From contig NSIV01000005.1 in NCBI GenBank assembly GCA_002633085.1, positions 62,001 through 126,000 on the forward strand: 64,000 nt of DNA. Direction: 5' to 3'. Every line of letters begins with the position of its first letter. The stretch's first letter is position 1. Of this stretch, positions 38,597 through 48,074 are shown one piece after another. This stretch comes from Curvibacter sp. PD_MW3 (lineage in GTDB: Bacteria; Pseudomonadota; Gammaproteobacteria; Burkholderiales; Burkholderiaceae_C). The notes under the pieces are model-generated. The model saw only the letters and a program-made list of their open reading frames with translations. It did not search any database and had not been told where the DNA came from. The translations under genes were made by a program, and so were the position numbers.

Positions 38597-39940
38597 ATGC
38601 GCACCCTGATCCGTGGCGCCACCGTCATCACCATGGACGCGCAGGGCGACCTGCCGCGTGGTGATGTGCTGGTCACGGACGACCGCATCACCGAGATCGC
38701 ACCCGCCCTCCACGTGGACGATGCCGACGTGGTGGACGCGACCGGCTGCATCGTCATCCCCGGCCTGGTCAACGCGCACATGCACACCTGGCAGACCGCG
38801 CTGCGCGGCTTGGCTGCCAACTGGACGCTGCTGGAGTACTTCCAGAAGATGCACGCCGGTCTGGCCACCGTGTTCGAGCCGGACGACCTCTACATCGCCA
38901 CCTTTGTCGGTGCGCTCAACCAGCTCAACTGTGGCAGCACCACGCTGGTGGACTGGTGCCACAACAACCGCACGCCGCAGCACAACGACGCCGCCATTCA
39001 AGGTCTGCTCGAATCCGGCATCCGCGCCGCCTTCTTCCACGGCACCCCCAAGCCCGACCCGAAACCCGGCGAGCGCCCGTTCTGGGAAGTGCCGCACCCA
39101 CGCGCCGAGGTCGAGCGCCTGCTGAAAAGCCATCAGGGTCATGAGTTGCTGAGCGTGCACGCCGCCGTGCTCGGGCCGCACTATTCCACGCTCGACGTGG
39201 CGCTGCACGACTTCCGCATGGTGAAGGAGCTCGGCATCCTCGGCTCGCTGCACCAGGGCGGTGGCCCGGCGCGCACACCCGACGGCTGGCAGCAACTGGA
39301 GGCCGCCGGCCTGCTGGGGCCGCAGATCAACATCGTGCACGGCCATGCGCTGAGCGACGCGCAGTTGCAGCGTTTCTGCGAACTCGGCATGAGCTTCTCC
39401 GCCGCGGCCGAAAACGAAATGACGCAAGGCCACGGCCACCCCATCACTGGCCGCCTGCGCGCCCTAGGCAAGGCGCCTTCGCTGGGCGTTGATCTGGAAA
39501 GCGTGCTCAGCGGCGACATGCTGACGCAGGCCCGCGTGGCCTTAGGGATGCAGCGCAGCCTGGACAACGCAGCCTACCGCGAAGCGCACGGCAGCATCCC
39601 GCCCACCTCCACCATCCGCACGCGCGAGGCCTTGAGTTGGGTGACGGTGGAAGGCGCGCGCATGCTGGGCCAGCTCGACCGCATCGGCACGTTGGCACCG
39701 GGCAAGCAGGCCGATCTGGTGCTGATCCGCGCCGACGGCCTGAACATGCAGCCGGTGCACGACCCGGTGAGCACGGTGGTGATGCAGACTACGCTGGCCA
39801 ACATCGACAGCGTGATGGTGGCCGGGCGCTGGAAAAAGCGCCACGGCCGGCTGCTCGATGTTGACCTGGCACCGAAACTGGCCGCTCTGCAGGCCTCGGG
39901 CCGCAAGATCACGACGGCGTTGGGACTATCAAAAGAATAG
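38597..39940 (+). CDS. amidohydrolase superfamily protein (cytosine deaminase/ATZ-TRZ-like)
   Basis: VIPGLVNAHMHTWQTALRGL, IVHGHALSDAQL, PSLGVDLESVLSGDM. Confidence 0.88.
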   Translation: MRTLIRGATVITMDAQGDLPRGDVLVTDDRITEIAPALHVDDADVVDATGCIVIPGLVNAHMHTWQTALRGLAANWTLLEYFQKMHAGLATVFEPDDLYIATFVGALNQLNCGSTTLVDWCHNNRTPQHNDAAIQGLLESGIRAAFFHGTPKPDPKPGERPFWEVPHPRAEVERLLKSHQGHELLSVHAAVLGPHYSTLDVALHDFRMVKELGILGSLHQGGGPARTPDGWQQLEAAGLLGPQINIVHGHALSDAQLQRFCELGMSFSAAAENEMTQGHGHPITGRLRALGKAPSLGVDLESVLSGDMLTQARVALGMQRSLDNAAYREAHGSIPPTSTIRTREALSWVTVEGARMLGQLDRIGTLAPGKQADLVLIRADGLNMQPVHDPVSTVVMQTTLANIDSVMVAGRWKKRHGRLLDVDLAPKLAALQASGRKITTALGLSKE

Positions 39941-40004
39941 CGGCTCGCGCAATTAGCGTAAGGGCTGTACGGTGTTTTTGTTCTAAAAATACGAGGAGAC
40001 AAGC

Positions 40005-40958
40005 ATGAAGCGTTTATCCATCGCGGCGGCTGTGCTGCTGGCCGGCAGCGTGCTGGCCCAGGGCTACCCGGCCAAGCCCATCAAGTTCGTCGTGCCCTTC
40101 AGTGCCGGCAGCGCCACCGACATCGTGGCCCGTACCGTGGGTGAAGCCATGGGCAAGAGCCTGGGCCAGACCATCCTGGTCGAGAACAAGCTCGGCGCCG
40201 GCGGCACCATTGCCACCGCGCAGGTGGCCAAGAGCGAGCCCGACGGCTACACCGTGCTCATCCATTCCTCCGGCCATGCGCTCAACCCCTCGCTCTACCC
40301 CAACCTGGGCTACGACACGCTGAAAGACCTCACCGGCGTCACCACGCTGGCGGCCATTCCCAATGTGCTGGTGGTCAACCCCAGCAAAGGCTGGAAGACG
40401 CAGGCCGAGCTGATTGCGGCTGTGAAAGCACAGCCCGGCAAGTTCAACTACGCTTCGGCCGGCATCGGCAGCGGCACCCACCTCAACGCCGAGATCTTCC
40501 GCCTGCAGGCCGGCATCGACGCGCTGCACGTGCCGTACAAGGGCACACCCGACGCCATGACCAACGTCATCGGCGGCGCCAACGACTGGTTCTTCGCCCC
40601 GCTGGCCTCGGCCCTGCCGCTCATTCGCGACGGTCGGCTGCTGGCGCTGTCGGTCAGCACCAAGACCCGCGCCTCCAACCTGCCGCAGGTGCCCACCAGC
40701 ATCGAAGCCGGCCTGCCCGATTCCGACTACACGCTGTGGGTCGGCATGATCGTGCCCAGCGGCACGCCGGCTGCGGTGGTGAAGAAGCTGCACGACGAAG
40801 CGCTCAAGGCGCTGGCCACGCCCGAACTCAAGGAGCGCATGGCCAAGCTCGGCGCCGACCCCTTCACCATGAGCCCGGACGCCTTCAACGCCTACATCAA
40901 GACCGAGATGGACGTGGCCGCCCGCATCGTCAAGGCCGCCAACCTGAAGGCGCAATAA
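40005..40958 (+). CDS. Bug-type substrate-binding protein
   Basis: YPAKPIKFVVPFSAGSATDIVARTVGEAMGKSLGQTILVENKLGAGG. Confidence 0.92.
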   Translation: MKRLSIAAAVLLAGSVLAQGYPAKPIKFVVPFSAGSATDIVARTVGEAMGKSLGQTILVENKLGAGGTIATAQVAKSEPDGYTVLIHSSGHALNPSLYPNLGYDTLKDLTGVTTLAAIPNVLVVNPSKGWKTQAELIAAVKAQPGKFNYASAGIGSGTHLNAEIFRLQAGIDALHVPYKGTPDAMTNVIGGANDWFFAPLASALPLIRDGRLLALSVSTKTRASNLPQVPTSIEAGLPDSDYTLWVGMIVPSGTPAAVVKKLHDEALKALATPELKERMAKLGADPFTMSPDAFNAYIKTEMDVAARIVKAANLKAQ

Positions 40959-40959
40959 A

Positions 40960-41835
40960 GTGAAAGTCCATGTCATCGGCGTCGGCAAGATGGGCCTGCC
41001 CATGGCGCGCCACCTGGCCGCGGCCGGCCACAGCGTGACCGTGAGCGACCCCAGCATGGAGCGCTGCCAGCTGGCGCGCGCCCAGGGGCTGGAGGTAAGC
41101 ACCAGCCCGGCCGCCGCCATGGCCGCGGCCGAGGTGGTGCTGTCTTCCCTGCCCAACGACGCGGCCCTGCTGGCCGTGGCGGCGCAGGTGGCGGCCCATG
41201 CCCATGTTGGCGCCATCTATGTGGACACCAGCACCGTGTCGCTGCAGGCCTCGGCCGAGGCGGCGCAGGCGCTGGCGGCCAAGGGCGTGCTCTATCTGCG
41301 TTGCACCGTCTCCGGCAACAACAAGATGGCCGAGGCCGCGCAGCTCACCGTCATGGCCTCCGGCCCGCGTGCTGCCTACACCACCGTGCTGCCCTTGCTG
41401 CGCACCCTGGGCCCCAACCAGTTCTACCTGGGCGAGGCCGAGCAGGCGCGCCTGATGAAGCTGGTGGTCAACCTCATGATCGCGCAGACCAGCGCCATGC
41501 TGGCCGAGGCGCTGACGCTCGGGCGCAAGGGCGGCCTGGCCTGGCGCGACATGTGGCAGGTGCTCACCGCCAGCGCGGTGGCCTCGCCCATCGTCAAGGC
41601 CAAAGCGGTGCAGCTGAGCGAGCGCGACTTCAGACCCACCTTCACCGTGGAGCAGATGATCAAGGACCTCGACCTCATCCTCAACGCCGGCGAAACCCAC
41701 GACGTGCCGCTGATGCAGACCGCCATGACGCACCAGCTCATGTGTGCCGCCGTGGTGCAAGGCGACGCGCTGGATGACTACGCTGCCATCATCAAGGTGG
41801 TGGAGCGCGGTGCCGGCATCCCAGACAAGCTGTAA
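40960..41835 (+). CDS. NAD(P)-dependent beta-hydroxyacid dehydrogenase-like protein
   Basis: VHVIGVGKMGLPMARHLAAAGHSVTVSD; GTG start overlapping the preceding gene's end region. Confidence 0.88.
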   Translation: MKVHVIGVGKMGLPMARHLAAAGHSVTVSDPSMERCQLARAQGLEVSTSPAAAMAAAEVVLSSLPNDAALLAVAAQVAAHAHVGAIYVDTSTVSLQASAEAAQALAAKGVLYLRCTVSGNNKMAEAAQLTVMASGPRAAYTTVLPLLRTLGPNQFYLGEAEQARLMKLVVNLMIAQTSAMLAEALTLGRKGGLAWRDMWQVLTASAVASPIVKAKAVQLSERDFRPTFTVEQMIKDLDLILNAGETHDVPLMQTAMTHQLMCAAVVQGDALDDYAAIIKVVERGAGIPDKL

Positions 41836-41866
41836 GCTGCTGCGCTGATTTCTCTCGGAGCGTTTC

Positions 41867-42928
41867 GTGAAAAATTTTCTCTACACCGCCCAGCCCGCCC
41901 GCGTCGTCTTCGGCGCCGGATCGCTCTCGCAACTGGCGAAAGAAATCGATGCGCTGGGGGCGAAAAAAGCGCTGGTGCTCTCCACCCCCGAGCAGCGCGC
42001 CTCGGCCGAGATGGTGGCGGAGCTGCTGGGCCCGCGCGCGGCGGGCGTGTTCGACCGCGCCGTCATGCACGTGCCGATCGAGACCGCACGTGAGGCGCGC
42101 GAACTGGCAAGGAAGCTGGGGGCCGACTGTGCGGTGGCCATCGGCGGTGGCTCCACCACCGGCCTGGGCAAAGCCATTGCGCTCGACTCCGGCCTGCCCA
42201 TCCTTGCCATTCCCACCACCTACGCCGGCTCCGAGATGACGCCGATCTACGGCATCACCGAAGCCGGGCTGAAGAAAACCGGGCGCGACCTGCGCGTGCT
42301 GCCGCGCACCGTGATCTACGACCCCGAACTCACCTTGAGTTTGCCGGTGGGCTTGAGCGTCACCAGCGGCATCAACGCCATTGCCCACGCCGCCGAAGGC
42401 CTGTACGCGGTGGACAGCAACCCCATCATGGACTTGATGGCCGAAGAGGGCATCGCCGCCATCGGCCGTGCGCTGCCTGCTATCAAAAAAGAAGCAAACA
42501 ACATGGCGGCCCGGTCCGATGCGCTCTACGGTGCCTGGCTCTGCGGCACCGTGCTGGGCCATGTCGGCATGGCGCTGCACCACAAGCTGTGCCACACCCT
42601 GGGCGGCAGCTTCAACCTGCCCCACGCGGAGACGCACACCATCGTGCTGCCGCACGCGCTGGCCTACAACGCCAGAGAAGCGCCACGGGCCATGCAGCGC
42701 ATCGCGCGCGCACTCGGCGGCAGTAGTGCGGCGCAAGCGGTGTACGACCTGGCCAAGGCCAACGGCGCGCCGGTGGCACTGAAAGACATCGGCATGCAAG
42801 AGGCCGACCTGGACAAGGCCTGCGACATCGCCTTGCAGAACCAGTACCCCAATCCCCGGCCGCTGGAGCGTGCGGCGATTCGGCAGTTGTTTCAGGATGC
42901 GTTTGAGGGGGCGAGGCCGCGGGGGTGA
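41867..42928 (+). CDS. maleylacetate reductase (iron-type alcohol dehydrogenase fold)
   Basis: ADCAVAIGGGSTTGLGKAIAL, PTTYAGSEMTPIYGIT, HKLCHTLGGSFNLPHAETHTIVLPHA. Confidence 0.94.
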   Translation: MKNFLYTAQPARVVFGAGSLSQLAKEIDALGAKKALVLSTPEQRASAEMVAELLGPRAAGVFDRAVMHVPIETAREARELARKLGADCAVAIGGGSTTGLGKAIALDSGLPILAIPTTYAGSEMTPIYGITEAGLKKTGRDLRVLPRTVIYDPELTLSLPVGLSVTSGINAIAHAAEGLYAVDSNPIMDLMAEEGIAAIGRALPAIKKEANNMAARSDALYGAWLCGTVLGHVGMALHHKLCHTLGGSFNLPHAETHTIVLPHALAYNAREAPRAMQRIARALGGSSAAQAVYDLAKANGAPVALKDIGMQEADLDKACDIALQNQYPNPRPLERAAIRQLFQDAFEGARPRG

Positions 42929-43026
42929 TGCAGAGAGGGATTGGCTGCTATCGACCCGTTTCGGGCGGTCGCGCTAGTCAAGAGAGCGAACGGTTACCGT
43001 CAGAGTTAGACAGCATTGCCAACCGA

Positions 43027-43560
43027 TCATCGGTGTTCAAGGCCAGCGGCAATCCAAGTCCAAAGGTCATGCCCCAACGCTTCAATCTGAGGGCTTGGAT
43101 TTTCCGTGGTGTCATTCGATAGCGTCCACCGTTCATTCCAGGGAAGCGCGAGACATCCCACGCACTTCAAAAGTTCGGACGGTTGTAGCAGAACAGGCAC
43201 TGCAACAGAGTCGAAACCGGCCCCGTGGGCAAGCTCCACCAGTACCTTGCAATCCGCCGGCACGAGATGGCTGGGAAAGATGATTAAGTCCCGCTGATGC
43301 CATAAGTTGTCAACCCCATTCAAGGCGTTTTCCACACTCCCAAACTCTCCCGCCAGCGTCTCTTGATACGAGCGAGGAATCACAAGGGCGTCAATCACAC
43401 GCCCCCACGGCGAGTACAAGGTGCGCGCAGCCCTTCTCACAACGTCCACATCTCGACGTTCGCCTTGACGAACAATCGAACGAATCATGGTTGTCTTGCC
43501 GTGATCATTATTTGCGAGTGGAACGACGAAAAGCCTTCTTGTAATGGAGCGTGCAAGCAT
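43027..43560 (-). CDS. hypothetical protein with P-loop-like motif
   Basis: LFVVPLANNDHGKTTMIRSIV; RBS-like aaggga upstream of ATG; lower GC than neighbours. Confidence 0.65.
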   Translation of the reverse strand: MLARSITRRLFVVPLANNDHGKTTMIRSIVRQGERRDVDVVRRAARTLYSPWGRVIDALVIPRSYQETLAGEFGSVENALNGVDNLWHQRDLIIFPSHLVPADCKVLVELAHGAGFDSVAVPVLLQPSELLKCVGCLALPWNERWTLSNDTTENPSPQIEALGHDLWTWIAAGLEHR

Positions 43561-43712
43561 TGATGTTCCCTTATCTGCTGTTTAACGAGTATCTAAGCGA
43601 TGCAGAAGTCTAGCCAGTTGGGCGCGGCGCGACTATCCCCCAAACGGGGATCGAATGCCCGGTTTCGGGCAAATTCTTGAGTGTCTGTTTTTGACCGTAT
43701 TAAGTTCCAAGG

Positions 43713-44642
43713 TCAATCCACCCCAAACCTCCCCGTCCACTTCTGCTCATAGTTCATCTTGGCAAAGTGCTCGGCCATGAAGTCGATGAAGGTGCGCACT
43801 TTGGCTGACAGGTGCTTGCGGCTGGGGTAGGCCAGGTTGACGGTCAGGCGCGGCAGGTCCCAGTCGTCCAGCACCGGCACCAGGCGGCCGGCCACCATGT
43901 CGTCGTACAGGATGTAGGTGGGCTGCACCAGGATGCCCATGCCGTCCAGCGCGGCGGCGCGCAGGATCTGGCCGTCGTTTGATTCCAGCAGGCCCTTCAC
44001 CGACAGCGTGGTGGTCTGGCCGTCGCGCGTGAAGCGTAGCTCGTTCGGGTTGTTGGCGTGGGTGTAGATCAGCAGCTTGTGCTGCACCAGGTCTTCAAGC
44101 GTCTTGGGCCGGCCGTGTTTGGCCAGGTAGCGCGGCGCGGCGGCCAGAATGCGGCGCGTCTGCCCCAGGCGGCGGATGGTGATGTTGGAGTCCGGCTCGA
44201 ACTCGCGCGTGCGGATGGCCACGTCGATGTTGTTGTCGATGATGTCCAGGTAGCGGTTGGCGGCTTCCACGTGCACGCTCACGTTGGGGTAGCGTTGGGT
44301 GTACTCGCGCAGCAACGGCGCCACGTGGTGCATGGAAAACGACAGCGAGGCGGTGATGCGCAGCGTGCCGGTGGGGTTGAGGGTGCTGGCGTTCACCGCG
44401 TCCTCGGCGTCCTTCAGGTCGGCCAGCACGGTCTTGGCACGGCTGAAAAACTCCTTGCCCGGGTCGGTCAGGTACAGGCGGCGGGTGTTGCGCTCCACCA
44501 GGCGGGCGCCCAGCCGGTCTTCCAGCGCCGACAGGTGCCGGCTGGCCGCCGCGTTCGACAGGTCCAGCGCCTCGGCGGCGCGGCTCAGGCTGCCGGTTTC
44601 AGCCACCTGCACAAACAATTCCAGTTCCGTCCAGCGGTCCAC
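43713..44642 (-). CDS. LysR-family regulator
   Basis: LELFVQVAETGSLSRAAEALDLSNAAASRHLSALEDRLGARL; divergent from hydroxyquinol dioxygenase gene. Confidence 0.93.
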   Translation of the reverse strand: MDRWTELELFVQVAETGSLSRAAEALDLSNAAASRHLSALEDRLGARLVERNTRRLYLTDPGKEFFSRAKTVLADLKDAEDAVNASTLNPTGTLRITASLSFSMHHVAPLLREYTQRYPNVSVHVEAANRYLDIIDNNIDVAIRTREFEPDSNITIRRLGQTRRILAAAPRYLAKHGRPKTLEDLVQHKLLIYTHANNPNELRFTRDGQTTTLSVKGLLESNDGQILRAAALDGMGILVQPTYILYDDMVAGRLVPVLDDWDLPRLTVNLAYPSRKHLSAKVRTFIDFMAEHFAKMNYEQKWTGRFGVD

Positions 44643-44707
44643 CGCAGTCTCCTGTTTTTTCGCTGCGCGGAAAAGTCATTTACGACAGCGGTCTTTCGCA
44701 AATTGTG

Positions 44708-44730
44708 GCGGACTTTTACAGTTTGTCCGC
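44708..44730. promoter_or_regulatory. dyad GCGGAC-N11-GTCCGC in the LysR/dioxygenase divergent promoter
   Basis: gcggac ttttacagttt gtccgc. Confidence 0.65.
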
Positions 44731-44760
44731 TAGAGAGAACCCGCAGAGGAGACAACAAAG

Positions 44761-45591
44761 ATGCGTAACCTGAACCAGGACACCATCACCCAGGCCGTGA
44801 TCGAGCGCTTTTCCCACACGCCCGACCCGCGCTTGAAGGAAATCATGACCAGCCTGGTGCAGCACCTGCACGCCTTCGCGCGCGAGGTGCGGCTGACGGA
44901 GGAGGAATGGTTCCAGGGCATCCAGTTCCTCACCGACACCGGCCACATCACCGACGACAAGCGGCAGGAGTTCATCTTGCTGAGTGACACGCTGGGCCTG
45001 TCCATGCTCACCGTGGCCATGAACAACGACAAGCCGGCCGGCTGCACCGAATCCACCGTGTTCGGCCCCTTCTTCGTGGAGAGTGCGCCTGAATATAAAA
45101 ACGGCGACGACGTGGCCAACGGCGCCACCGGCCTGCCTTGCCAGGTGCGCGGCACCGTCAAGGGGCTGGACGGCACGCCGGTGCCCAACGCCCGCATGAA
45201 CGTCTGGCAGGCCGATGCCGAAGGCAACTACGACGTGCAGTACGCCGACCTGGCCCATGCCCAGGCACGCGGCGTGCTGCATGCCGATGACCAGGGGCGC
45301 TTTCACTTCAAGACCATCCTGGCCGAGGCCTACCCCATCCCCAGCGACGGCCCGGTGGGCCGCATGCTCAAGGCCACCGCCAACCACCCGTGGCGCCCGG
45401 CGCACCTGCATTTCATGATCGAGGCGCCGGGCTACCAGCGGCTCATCACCCACGTGTTCCGCAACCGCGACCAGTACCTCGACTCCGACGTGGTGTTCGG
45501 CGTGCGCCAGTCGCTGGTGGCCGACTGGGAGCAGCAGCCCGACGGCAGCTACCTGCTGGAATACGACTTCGTGCTCAACCCCGAGAAGTGA
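44761..45591 (+). CDS. hydroxyquinol 1,2-dioxygenase (intradiol)
   Basis: STVFGPFFVESAPEY, NVWQADAEGNYDVQY, PWRPAHLHFMIEAPGYQRLITHVF. Confidence 0.92.
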   Translation: MRNLNQDTITQAVIERFSHTPDPRLKEIMTSLVQHLHAFAREVRLTEEEWFQGIQFLTDTGHITDDKRQEFILLSDTLGLSMLTVAMNNDKPAGCTESTVFGPFFVESAPEYKNGDDVANGATGLPCQVRGTVKGLDGTPVPNARMNVWQADAEGNYDVQYADLAHAQARGVLHADDQGRFHFKTILAEAYPIPSDGPVGRMLKATANHPWRPAHLHFMIEAPGYQRLITHVFRNRDQYLDSDVVFGVRQSLVADWEQQPDGSYLLEYDFVLNPEK

Positions 45592-45595
45592 CACG

Positions 45596-47095
45596 ATGAC
45601 GGCAACTGCCATTCCCCTGCTGGAGTTGCGGGGGATCACCAAGCGCTTTCCGGGCGTGCTGGCCCTCGACGATGTGTCGCTGACCCTGCACGCCGGCGAG
45701 GTGCACATGCTGATGGGCGAGAACGGCGCCGGCAAGTCCACGCTGATGAAGGTGCTGTGCGGCGCCTACACGGCGGATGCCGGCCAGATCCTGGCCGATG
45801 GGCAGCCGGTGCGGGTGCGCCATGCGGCCGACGCCCGCGCCCTAGGCGTGGCGGTGATCTTCCAGGAATACTCGCTGGTGCCGCACCTGAGCATTGCGCA
45901 CAACATTTTTCTGGGGCGCGAGCCGCTCAATCGGTTGGGTTTGATCGACCATGCACGCATGCACGCGCAGGCGCGCGCCGTGCTGGCCCGGCTCAACCTC
46001 GAGCTGGACACGCAGCGCGAAGTGCAGGGCCTGGGTGTGGCGCAGCAGCAGATGGTGGAGATTGCCAAGGCACTGTCGCAAAACGCCCGCGTGCTGGTGC
46101 TGGACGAGCCCACCGCCGCGCTGTCGGACCGCGAGACGCAGCGCCTGTTCGAGGTCATTGGCGAGCTGCGCCGCCAAGGCGTAGCCATGGTCTACATCTC
46201 GCACCGCATGGACGAGGTGTTCAGCCTGGGCGACCGCGTCACGGTGCTGCGCGACGGCAAGTACGTGGCCACCCTGCGCGCCGGCGACGCCACGCCCGAC
46301 GAGCTGGTGACGCTGATGGTAGGGCGCAAGGTGGACATGAGCTACCACCGGGGCGAGCGCCCGGCGCCGGGCGAGTGCCTGCTGGAGGTGCGCGGGGTGT
46401 CGGCCGTCAACGGCATCCGGGACGTCTCGCTCAAGGTGCATGCCGGCGAGATCGTGGGCTTGAGCGGCCTGGTCGGCTCCGGCCGCACCGAGGTGGCGCG
46501 CGCCATCTTCGGCGCCGACAAGCTCACGGCCGGCGAGGTGCGCTTTGCCGGCCAGCCGCTTCGCAGTTCACCCACCCATGCGCGCCAGCTGGGCCTGGGC
46601 CTGATTCCCGAGAGCCGCAAGCAGCAGGGCCTGGCGCTGATGCGCACGGTCTGCGACAACCTGTTGCTGGCCGGTCTGAAACGCCTGTTTCCGTCCAACC
46701 TGTACCAGCCGGGCCGGGGGCATGCGGAAGGGCGCCGCCGCATTGCGCAATTGCGCATTGCCACGCCCGGGCCGCGCACGCCGGTGCAGTCGCTCTCCGG
46801 CGGCAACCAGCAGAAGGTGGTGATCGGCAAGTGGCTGGTGGCGGGCACGCGGCTGTTCATCTTCGACGAGCCGACGCGCGGCATCGACGTTGGCGCCAAG
46901 GAGGAAATCTTTCGGCTGATCGACGAACTGGTGCGCCAGGGCTGTGCGGTGCTGATGATCAGCTCCGAACTCGGCGAGGTGGTGCGCGTGTGCGACCGTG
47001 CTTATGTGATGAAGGAGCGCGCCCTGGCGGGTGAGCTGGGGCGTGAGCAATTGACGGAGGCCAACCTCCTGCGCCTGGCCATGCACCATGGCTGA
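45596..47095 (+). CDS. sugar-type ABC importer ATP-binding protein (two ABC domains)
   Basis: LMGENGAGKSTLMKVLCGAY; LSGGNQQKVVIGKWL; RbsA/MglA-like length. Confidence 0.94.
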   Translation: MTATAIPLLELRGITKRFPGVLALDDVSLTLHAGEVHMLMGENGAGKSTLMKVLCGAYTADAGQILADGQPVRVRHAADARALGVAVIFQEYSLVPHLSIAHNIFLGREPLNRLGLIDHARMHAQARAVLARLNLELDTQREVQGLGVAQQQMVEIAKALSQNARVLVLDEPTAALSDRETQRLFEVIGELRRQGVAMVYISHRMDEVFSLGDRVTVLRDGKYVATLRAGDATPDELVTLMVGRKVDMSYHRGERPAPGECLLEVRGVSAVNGIRDVSLKVHAGEIVGLSGLVGSGRTEVARAIFGADKLTAGEVRFAGQPLRSSPTHARQLGLGLIPESRKQQGLALMRTVCDNLLLAGLKRLFPSNLYQPGRGHAEGRRRIAQLRIATPGPRTPVQSLSGGNQQKVVIGKWLVAGTRLFIFDEPTRGIDVGAKEEIFRLIDELVRQGCAVLMISSELGEVVRVCDRAYVMKERALAGELGREQLTEANLLRLAMHHG

Positions 47096-48074
47096 AACCA
47101 GAGCAACCACTATGAATTTTGTAGCAATTGACGCAGATAAATCGGCGCCTGGACGGCGATTTGGCTCTGTTTCCGGTGCGGCCTGGCTGCTGCTCGGGCT
47201 GTGCGCCGTGTTCTCGGTGCTGGCGCCGGGTTTCCTCAGCGGCGCCAACCTGGTCAACGTGCTGCTGCAGGCCACCATCCTGCTGCTGCTGGCCTTGCCG
47301 ATGACGCTGATCATCCTGACCGAGGGGCTGGACCTCTCGATGGGGGCGGTGCTGTCGCTGTGCACCGTGGTGCTGGCGGTGGTGCAGATCGACAGTGGTT
47401 CGATTGTCCTGGGCCTGGCGGCCGCACTGGCGGTGGCCATCGCTTTTGGCCTGTTCAACGGCCTGCTGATAGCCGCGTTCGACCTGCCGCCTTTTGTGGT
47501 GACGCTGGGCACGCTGGGCGCGGCCCAGGGCCTGGCGCTGGTGGCGGCCGAAGGGCGCACCACCATGGGCGTGGCCGAAGGGCTGCGCTGGTTCTGGGAC
47601 GGCAGCTGGCTGGGCTTGCCGGTGCCGCTGTGGCTGGCCGCATTCACCTGGGCCGTGATTCATGTGCTGCTGTACCACACCCGCTTTGGCGCACGCGTGT
47701 TTGCGCTGGGCGGCAACCGCGAGGCCTTGCGCTTCGGCGGCATCACGGTGAAGTGGTCGCTGCTGTGGGTCTACGTGCTGGGTGGGGTGTGCGTGGGGCT
47801 GGCCTCGCTGCTGCTCACCGCGCGTGTCAATGGCGGCCACCCCACGGTTGCCATCGGCCTGGAGTTCGATGCCATCGCCGCGGTGGCGGTGGGCGGCACG
47901 GCGTTTGAGCGCGGCAAGGGTGGCCTCACCGGGACGGTGCTGGGCGTGCTGGCGGTGGGGGTGATGCGCAACGGCCTGAATCTGCTGTCCATGCCTTCGT
48001 CGGTGCAGGTGGCCGCGGTGGGCGCGGTGGTGATCATCGCGCTGTGGATCGATGCGGCTCGGGGCAAAGCATGA
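47088..48074 (+). CDS. ABC transporter permease (RbsC-like)
   Basis: TLIILTEGLDLSMGAVLSLCTVVLA; overlaps previous CDS. Confidence 0.92.
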   Translation: MAETRATTMNFVAIDADKSAPGRRFGSVSGAAWLLLGLCAVFSVLAPGFLSGANLVNVLLQATILLLLALPMTLIILTEGLDLSMGAVLSLCTVVLAVVQIDSGSIVLGLAAALAVAIAFGLFNGLLIAAFDLPPFVVTLGTLGAAQGLALVAAEGRTTMGVAEGLRWFWDGSWLGLPVPLWLAAFTWAVIHVLLYHTRFGARVFALGGNREALRFGGITVKWSLLWVYVLGGVCVGLASLLLTARVNGGHPTVAIGLEFDAIAAVAVGGTAFERGKGGLTGTVLGVLAVGVMRNGLNLLSMPSSVQVAAVGAVVIIALWIDAARGKA

